Assembly: GCA_037074615.1 (NCBI GenBank)
Contig: CM073537.1
Coordinates: 20,231,989-20,295,988 of the forward strand
DNA length: 64,000 bases
From: Leucaena leucocephala
Lineage: Eukaryota; Streptophyta; Magnoliopsida; Fabales; Fabaceae
Direction: 5' to 3'
Shown here: in pieces, positions 57,188-64,000 of the stretch
How positions within the stretch are numbered: position 1 is the stretch's first letter
How the letters are laid out: each line of letters begins with the position of its first letter
The notes under the pieces: generated by a model
What the model was told of the DNA's origin: nothing
The model's input: only the letters and a program-made list of their open reading frames with translations
Database searches by the model: none
Translations under genes and position numbers: made by a program

Positions 57188-60100
57188 TCAACTTCCGATG
57201 GTTCCTGCATTTCAATTATGGAGTATTAGGATCTTAACACCAAAGCCAACAAAATGGAAGGATAGAAACCCCATTGTACAACTGCAATTAAATTTCAAGG
57301 ATTTAATTGAATTCAGAAACCAAATTGATAACTGAGAAAAACTTAAAGAGACTAAGCCTAAGTTTGAATGGAGAGAAAAGTGAGGAGAAAATAGGGAGAA
57401 GTGAATGCTATGAAAGGAAAATTTCCTAAAATGGTAAAAAAATTTACAATTTTTAAGAATTTTCCCTCGTAATATTTTTTCCTATCCAAACATAGGGTAA
57501 AAAGTTTCATTATCCCAGAATTAAATATTCGCTGTCCTTCAGTCTTCCGAACATCCTCAGACCACTTGACCAGAAATTAACATGCAACAAGTTTTATATT
57601 TTCAGGGATTAACTCGTGCACTTAACATTTTTAAGAGACTAAAAACTAAATAGGTCTAGCAAGGTCAGAGATTAACTTCCCAAGAAGTACTTTCTGGATA
57701 TTTCTTATGAAGTTGGCTTCCTAAAGAGTATAATTAATTGGACCATGTGACCGCTACGTGTCCTAGAGATGCTTTCTAAGGTATCTAACAAGGTCGACAT
57801 GTGATGTGAGGCAGCATACCATCTTTACTTGAACTCTGCTCCATGTCAATCTGTTCCTGCCATGGCCGTTTCAGTTCAGAAGATGAGGAACACTGTTGAG
57901 GAACGGAAAATGTATATGTACTAGCACAAGTTGCACTTTTCTGCTTCTTACTAGAAGAGGATTCACCCGTGGAGCACATACCTTGATCAATGCTGGATAA
58001 CTCCGTGCCATTTTTATGATTCTGTAAACTATTCTGGTTTTGTTCGCCTTCTGCCATACCTTTTGATCTTTTCTTATCAGGAGAAACAACATTCTTGGGA
58101 TTCTGAAGTGTTGGTACCTTCTGATCATTTGATGAAATAGTAGCACATGGAGCCTTCTCCTTCAAGACAACTTTTGGAATGGCCGATTTTTGAACACCAT
58201 CGGTGTTATCAACAACTACTTCATTCGTCTCATCTGAGCTCCCAGCCTCAGTTTCCCACATCTTGAATATTGCTTCTGTCAGCCGTTGCCTGGCCAAATC
58301 GACCTCAATTATTGGTTTTGGATAGTTTAGACCCAATTCTACACCTGCTGCTCTGAGCACAGTAAGTGGTGCATCCCAAGGATGATGGATCCATTCAGTT
58401 GGCATTCTTGCTAACTCAGGCAGCCAGTGCCTTACATATTCGCCTTCTGGATCAAATTTAACCCCCTGAATCTGTCCCCAAAAAAGAGCAAAAAAGTAAA
58501 TAAAGAAGTCAGATTGTTTAATTTAATCTTTTGGAAGCTTTTTGGCTCTGAAAGACCAGAATTTACTCCTTAGATATGTAGTCAGCAAGGGGCCAAATAA
58601 AGTTTACATTCCTTTAAGCATACAAAAGCTAATAGTGGTCATAAGAATCAAGGACAGAATTTTAGCAACGTTTTATTCCCCATGTACTACAACCTTACTT
58701 AGATCCAACCACTACTATTTCTGAAAATGCATAATGATGTCCCCTGTACCACATGAATCAGAACTTATGCATAAATATGGATTAAAAGTTGCATTTACCA
58801 GTGCCTAGAAGCAGATATGTAAGCCCTTCAGATTGTGTTAACTTGTCGATAATCAGACACGTAGTGAAAGCAAGAAAATATGGAAAAAAAAACAACGCCA
58901 AAGCATATGATTTGACAAAGTCATGCACACTTTGCCAACTACCTAAGCTTAAAAATGTGAAGTAATTATGAACATTGGATAATCTTCTCTTAAACGTCAT
59001 AAATCCATCAGTATAACATTTTAATACAAGAAAACATAACAAACCTCTGGATTGTCCATGCGCTCAAGCTCATGACCATCCGGTAAGCACCCGGAGATAT
59101 ACTGCCAGCCCAGAATATCACATTCAAGGTCTGCATCCAAAAGTGTGTCCCAGAAATACTTCATTCCCCATCTCCAGGGAAGAAGCAAGAATTTCACAGC
59201 AAAACTAGAAACTATCACTCGTATTCTATTGTGTATCCATCCTGTTGCCCAGAGTTCTCTCATTCCTGCATCAACTAAAGGGTAGCCAGTCCTGCCCTGT
59301 CTCCAAGCCTTAAAATTGGCCATATCAGAATTCCAAGGAAAAAATCTCAAGTTCCCAAGCAATGGTCTCTCATGAGTGAATGGGAAATTGAAACAAAGAT
59401 AACGTGAGTACTCTCTAAGTCCAATGGCCCTAAGGAAAAGTGTGACACTCTGTTCACCAGCAATGTTTCCTTCATTTGCCCATAATATCTGCTTCATGCG
59501 TGCCAATTGAAATACTTTCCTTGCACTCAATTCTCCAAAATGAAGATATGGAGACAGGAGTGAAGTGGAGTCTCCACCAACCTTTAGTCTATTCTTTGAG
59601 TAATGAAGTAGGTGATGTTCTACAAATTCAGTTAAAGCCTTATCGGCATTACTCCAACCTGGGGACCATGCTCTCCCTAATAATGCATTGCTGGACTTTT
59701 CTGATTCGTCTTCAAGTCCTAGTTCCTCAATTGAACATTTCTTAACTGTTCCTGCCATCAACAAAGGAAGAGAAAACAAAATTTCACCAGACATGTTTTC
59801 TGCTACACTAGACGTTTCTCTCTCAAATTTATATCTCAATTTGAAAGGAAAATGATATATGAAGAGAAGAGTATGTTCACATCAGTGCCAAATCTCATAA
59901 TAGTACTGCCTAAAAAACAAGACCTCACAACTACTTTTTATACCAAAAGAAGATACAGCTCAATGTAAAGGCTCTCTTACCCACATTGGTTGAAGTTGAA
60001 ACATGTCTTAAATGTATAACAGTAACCTTGTCATCCATCATATTATATGAAGAAGTATCAATTCATATTAACTTGCATTTATAGTAATACCTTCAGCTGG

Positions 60101-61949
60101 AATTAGTTGCCAAGGAGGAATAAGTGAAGCTGCTGCTACTTGCTTTTCCAAGCATCTGTTCCAAAAAGGATCAAAGGTTGTGAAAGCATGACCCATCTCA
60201 TCATATATCTCCCATGGTTCATACAGCAAATCCCCATTGTAGCTTTGCACAGATAGACCGAGTTCGACTAGTTTTTCTTTGATGTTGTGATCTCGCACAA
60301 GTGAAACAGGATCTGATAAAATAATTGAGGCAAGGATTAGATATCAGATATCTCGCACGTTCTGGTGGAGAAATAGGTTATGACACTATTTAGGTCGTAA
60401 CAAAGCACTCCTCCAAATTGCTTCAGATGACCTTTTGCAAGAAAAAGTGGTTATTTAAAAAAATTGTTTATCTACTATATGACGTGCTGTAAGGAAAAAC
60501 CCTGGCATTTAAAGGAAGAATGAATATTTCCTCCTTGTCCAGATTGGACTAACACTCACTAATTTACTAAGCATGACAGCAATACTTGCAACATGTACAT
60601 CTTACAAGCATGGTATTTCAATCAACAAACCAGAACCTTAACACAAATAGTTCATCGTATATGTTATGATACGCAGTAAGGAACTATTTAGAGAATCAAA
60701 GTATTATCCACCAAGCTCACATTGAACAAATAAGCATTGTTCATTTTGCAATTAAGCAACTTTGGCCTAAATATATAGCCAGATGTGAAAGTAGAGAAAT
60801 GATTCAAGCTATGGTGTAGCTGTGATCACTAACCATGTTGACGTGCAGCAAAATAAAGTTCTGCTTTAGGAAACTCCAGTCTGCATCAGATGATTTTCCA
60901 CTTCAAGCAAGCACTTACCAAGTATTTTTAAAATTCAACGTTTAAAGATGTATGGTTTCTAGTTTTGGAAATTCATAAACTTAGTGCTTCTCTAACATCT
61001 CATCACAATACATTTCCAAGTTTTTTGTCATTCCTAATCAAATGTCACTAATAACTTAGTTGTATACAAAGCAAAGTTTTCAAGTCTTGATTAATATGCC
61101 TTACGAAACGGATCTATATTTCCACTGAATTTCAAGAACTTAGATTAAATTTGTTTTCCATTGGAAAATGGAGAGAAAAACACTGAATTGCAAGAACTTA
61201 GATTAAATTTGTTCTCCATTGGAAAATGGAGAGAAAAACAAAAGGGGTGTGGTGAGGGGGGAGGGGAATATCTTAGTTTATACGACAATGTTTCATACAA
61301 CTTTTCCTTGACCAGTTATGGATGTGATGTTCATTTGCTTCTAGTAATCACATATTCAAGATATTGTTAAAAGCCAAAAGATAATGACAACAGAAAATAT
61401 CGTGAGGACATTCAGAATTCCCAGTCTAGGATTGTCTTCAAGTACTATCCTACCTAGAATCTCTATCCTCAATCTCTAAACTGTTAAAATGAAATGCTCC
61501 TTTCTTCTTTAATCTTTAACTTCGGGAAATCCAAAATTTTAGTGGTTTCATGTATAGATTAGGAAGAAATTCAAACCAAGCTAAAGCAGTTGAAAGTTGA
61601 AACGCAAGGTTCATCAACGTTTTAAACACCAGTACTCACCATAGAGATGATTAAACACTACTTTTGTTGCTTGAATAACATTTATACACTCCAAAAGAGC
61701 CGCAAGAGTACTGTGGGTTTTGATCAGCACAAGTTCAGCTCCAAGTGATTTCAGCGACTGACTTAAGTGAGCAAGCGAATGTTTCAGCCACCATCTTGAC
61801 ACTCGACCTGGATAAAACTGTCCTTCCTCGGTAGGGCACCATATATAGACAGGAAGGATAGAACCCTCCCGGGCAGCGGCAGCTAATGCAGGATTATCCT
61901 CAATCCTAAGGTCCCTCCTAAACCAAACTATGGTCCTGTTACGTCCCAT
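57188..61949 (-). CDS. CRY2: Cryptochrome 2 blue-light photoreceptor
   Basis: Exons are 61640-61949, 60091-60312, 59045-59751, 57820-58471 and probably 57188-57204, giving 635 aa. All introns are GT...AG and the phases agree. If the last intron is not spliced, the frame stops at 57785 (641 aa). CRY2 is a nuclear flavoprotein that controls flowering and growth under blue light. The photolyase-like domain is complete: TIVWFRRDLRIEDNPALAAA, FNHLYDPVSLVRDHN, QSYNGDLLYEPWEIY, SPYLHFGELSARKVFQ, AWRQGRTGYPLVDAGMREL, WRWGMKYFWDTLLDADLECD. CRY2 rather than CRY1 is shown by CSIEELGLEDESEK and PWQLIPAEG. The C-terminal DAS region has DQKVP (529-533), a basic KKRSK (546-550) and STGES (580-584). Intron 1 holds a 58-bp tandem duplication and the putative last intron a MITE-like repeat. 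Arabidopsis CRY2 is 612 aa. Confidence 0.93.
57357..57500. mobile_element. Small MITE-like repeat in the putative last CRY2 intron
   Basis: The left end cctaagtttgaatggagag and the inverted right end ccctatgtttggataggaaa are imperfect inverted repeats. The interior is ~100 bp and non-coding. Confidence 0.4.
61124..61239. repeat. 58-bp tandem duplication in CRY2 intron 1
   Basis: 61124-61181 and 61182-61239 are the same 58 bp with two base differences (actgaattTc/Gc and gttTtcc/gttCtcc). Confidence 0.92.
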
Positions 61950-61971
61950 ATTGGTTAATCGAGATTTTCAT

Positions 61972-64000
61972 GGCAAACCAAAGCTTTAAATAACATAATT
62001 CTCTGAGCAGCTTGTCCACGAGTTCTGTGTCACCCAGCAACAAGCACCAATTTCAATCAGAGATCCTTTTTGATATCGCCACAAACTCAAAGCATAATTA
62101 AAATTGATAGCTCTGCCACTGGCTACCGATCCTTGAATCTCATATTTTGCAAGAAAAAATAGAGATATGTTGCAGCAATGAAAATCAAAATCACTGCCAA
62201 ATAGACTCAACACGCAGATATGAGACCAACGGCGATCTTATCTGGACATTAAACTTCAGCGTCAATTTGTCTTCCACAAGGCATCGAATCTAAATCCAAG
62301 CGAGGGACACCTTCCCCGACATGTCTCAGTCTCAGCAATTCAAATCCCACAAGTAGGGAGGAAAAGTAGATAATTGAATGGAAAATCTCCAATTATTAAA
62401 TTTCAGAAAAGATTTCTCTGAAATCCAACAAGCACAGTGACCTAAAGAATAAGGTTCTTCTTCGGACCACAATTATTAAAAGATTTTACGCAATAAAAAA
62501 AATCATCAATCAGCAACTTGTGCAGGAAACTATCTCAAACAGTACGCAAACAAAACCTTAATGATAAAAGAAGATGACAACCGAGGATTTCTAAACTCTA
62601 CCCACAAACCAACCCAGCTCCTGCCACAGAAGGACGACAATACCTCACATACCCACAAACCCAATTATACACCAGGCGATGAAAGTATAGCTGAAGATGA
62701 TAGTAGGAAGCACCAAATGACATGGAATGATTGTAGATTATAGGCAAAGTTCATCCGCAGTGTATGTTGGCATTAAAGTCAGACGTGACTGAGTCGTGAA
62801 ATGTCGTTTTGCGATAGTTGTAAGGATACAATTAGCTAGAGATCACGTGGGAGAAGATAGTGGGTGACATGTACATATAATTTTTCTATCGTGGACAAAA
62901 GGGGGATGGAGAGGGGAAAAGATAAGAACGGATCTTGAGGCAAGCAGCAGCTTCATCCTTTCACTTTCACATAAAAAGACAAAGTTTTTACCACAGTATA
63001 CATAACACCATTATCGTGCAAATGAAGCGAGTCTTGACTTGTGGTATTTTGGATCTACCGTGATTTGACTCGGAAGAACAATGGCGCGAAGGGTAATAGC
63101 AGTGCGTAACAGTTGCTTAGACGCGTCCAGAAGCGAAAGAATCGGGAGTGTATGGTTAATAATTAGGTTTAATATGCGTCGATATCTTACCAAGTGACGT
63201 TTCATTATCATCTCAAATTAATTTGTGTTTATAATCTAATTTTTTCTGATATACAGAATTTTCTATATAACCCATTACTATTTTTGTGTCAAATTCTCGA
63301 TGATATACTATTTTATTTTAATATAAAATTTAATTAAAAAATTAATTTTAATTTTAAATATAAGATATATTTATTATTTATTAATATTTTTTTAATAATA
63401 TTAAGTAAGAGATGAAAAATTAAGGGAGATGATTATAATATTTTAAAAAAATATATATTATATTAACTAATTTAATTAATATTATTAAATTAATTAATTA
63501 TGTCCTCTAAAATAAAATAGAAGAAACCTTTATACAAGGCAAGTGAGCGTATAAACAAATTATTTTCGTGTTTGTTTCCGATTTAAGGATGCTGTAGGAA
63601 TGAACTATTTTAAGGATTTAATAATATATGACAGAAATATAAATTTGTATATGATGTATGCCACGTAAATTTTTTATTTTGACATATTATTATTCAAAAT
63701 ATTACATATATCATATTATTTAAATAAAAATACTTAATAAACTCTAAAATTGACATTGTATATAATTTACATATGAATATTAAAAAAGTTTATGATTTAT
63801 TCAGTATAATTTATTAAAATAATATCATACATATAACTTTTAAACAATAATGTGTCGAAATAAAAAGTTTATGTAATATGTATCAAACAAAAATAAATAT
63901 TTTTATTAGTGAAAGGATAAAATTATATAAATTTAAATATTTTAGAGTATTGATCGTGTTAATTATGTATTTAAATATTTTAGGATGCTGATCACACCTT
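61972..64000. other. Upstream region of CRY2 and AT-rich flank
   Basis: The first 300-1000 bp should contain the CRY2 leader and promoter; I could not fix a TATA box. The block at about 63310-63505 resembles the Stowaway-like repeats at 12265 and 23624. No other gene seen. Confidence 0.5.
63310..63505. mobile_element. Stowaway-like MITE, degraded
   Basis: Shares the internal order (aattttaaatataagatat, a tattaatatttttttaata tract, then taactaatttaattaatatt) with 23624-23892. Terminal repeats are not clear. Confidence 0.4.

Noticed and set aside
1..64000. CRISPR arrays, bacterial operons or organelle inserts
   Set aside because: The only regular repeats are protein-coding PRP repeats and microsatellites. 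No spacer-repeat pattern, and no rRNA or plastid genes were recognised.

Overview
This window looks like nuclear DNA from a flowering plant, a eudicot. The evidence is spliced genes with GT/AG introns, plant-only families (PHT1 phosphate transporters, PEP carboxylase kinase, cryptochrome 2, proline-rich cell-wall proteins), AT-rich intergenic DNA, and plant SINEs, LINE relics and hAT/Stowaway-like MITEs. The species cannot be named from sequence alone. The PPVYK/PPVEK and PPHEKPP repeats resemble legume PRP and ENOD2 proteins, but such genes also occur outside legumes.

Layout. (1) Positions 1-26.9 kb hold a one-way (minus-strand) tandem array of six secreted proline-rich protein (PRP) genes. 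One is cut by the left edge (1-42). Four are intact (4999-5556, 9925-11067, 22514-23134, 26335-26853). One is a frameshifted pseudogene (16098-16768). Most share an MSPxxLL-type signal peptide and a TATA box 43-67 bp before the ATG, but each has its own repeat unit, so the array looks like duplication followed by repeat turnover. The spacers are full of transposable elements, including a SINE nest at 14.1-15.8 kb, a 5'-truncated LINE at 18.7-20.2 kb and hAT-type elements. (2) Positions 27-34 kb are gene-poor, with SINE fragments and a possible MULE-like element. (3) Positions 34.1-35.7 kb hold a type-1 serine/threonine protein phosphatase (TOPP family), 4 coding exons. (4) Positions 39.6-51.3 kb hold two plus-strand PHT1 high-affinity phosphate transporters with intronless coding regions. 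Each appears to have a 5'UTR intron, and each has a P1BS-type phosphate-starvation motif upstream. (5) Positions 54.3-55.2 kb hold a phosphoenolpyruvate carboxylase kinase (minus), two exons. (6) Positions 57.2-61.9 kb hold cryptochrome 2 (minus), at least 4 coding exons and probably a tiny fifth. The rest is AT-rich intergenic DNA.

Functionally, the PRP array is a cell-wall structural module. The two PHT1 genes and the PEPC kinase are a loose neighbourhood of genes whose families are often phosphate-responsive; whether that is meaningful or chance is open. The phosphatase and the photoreceptor are ordinary conserved single genes. I found no clearly new biochemical system. The most unusual content is the diversity of repeat architectures in the PRP array, especially a lysine-rich and an acidic-spacer type, and two SINE families with clean target-site duplications.
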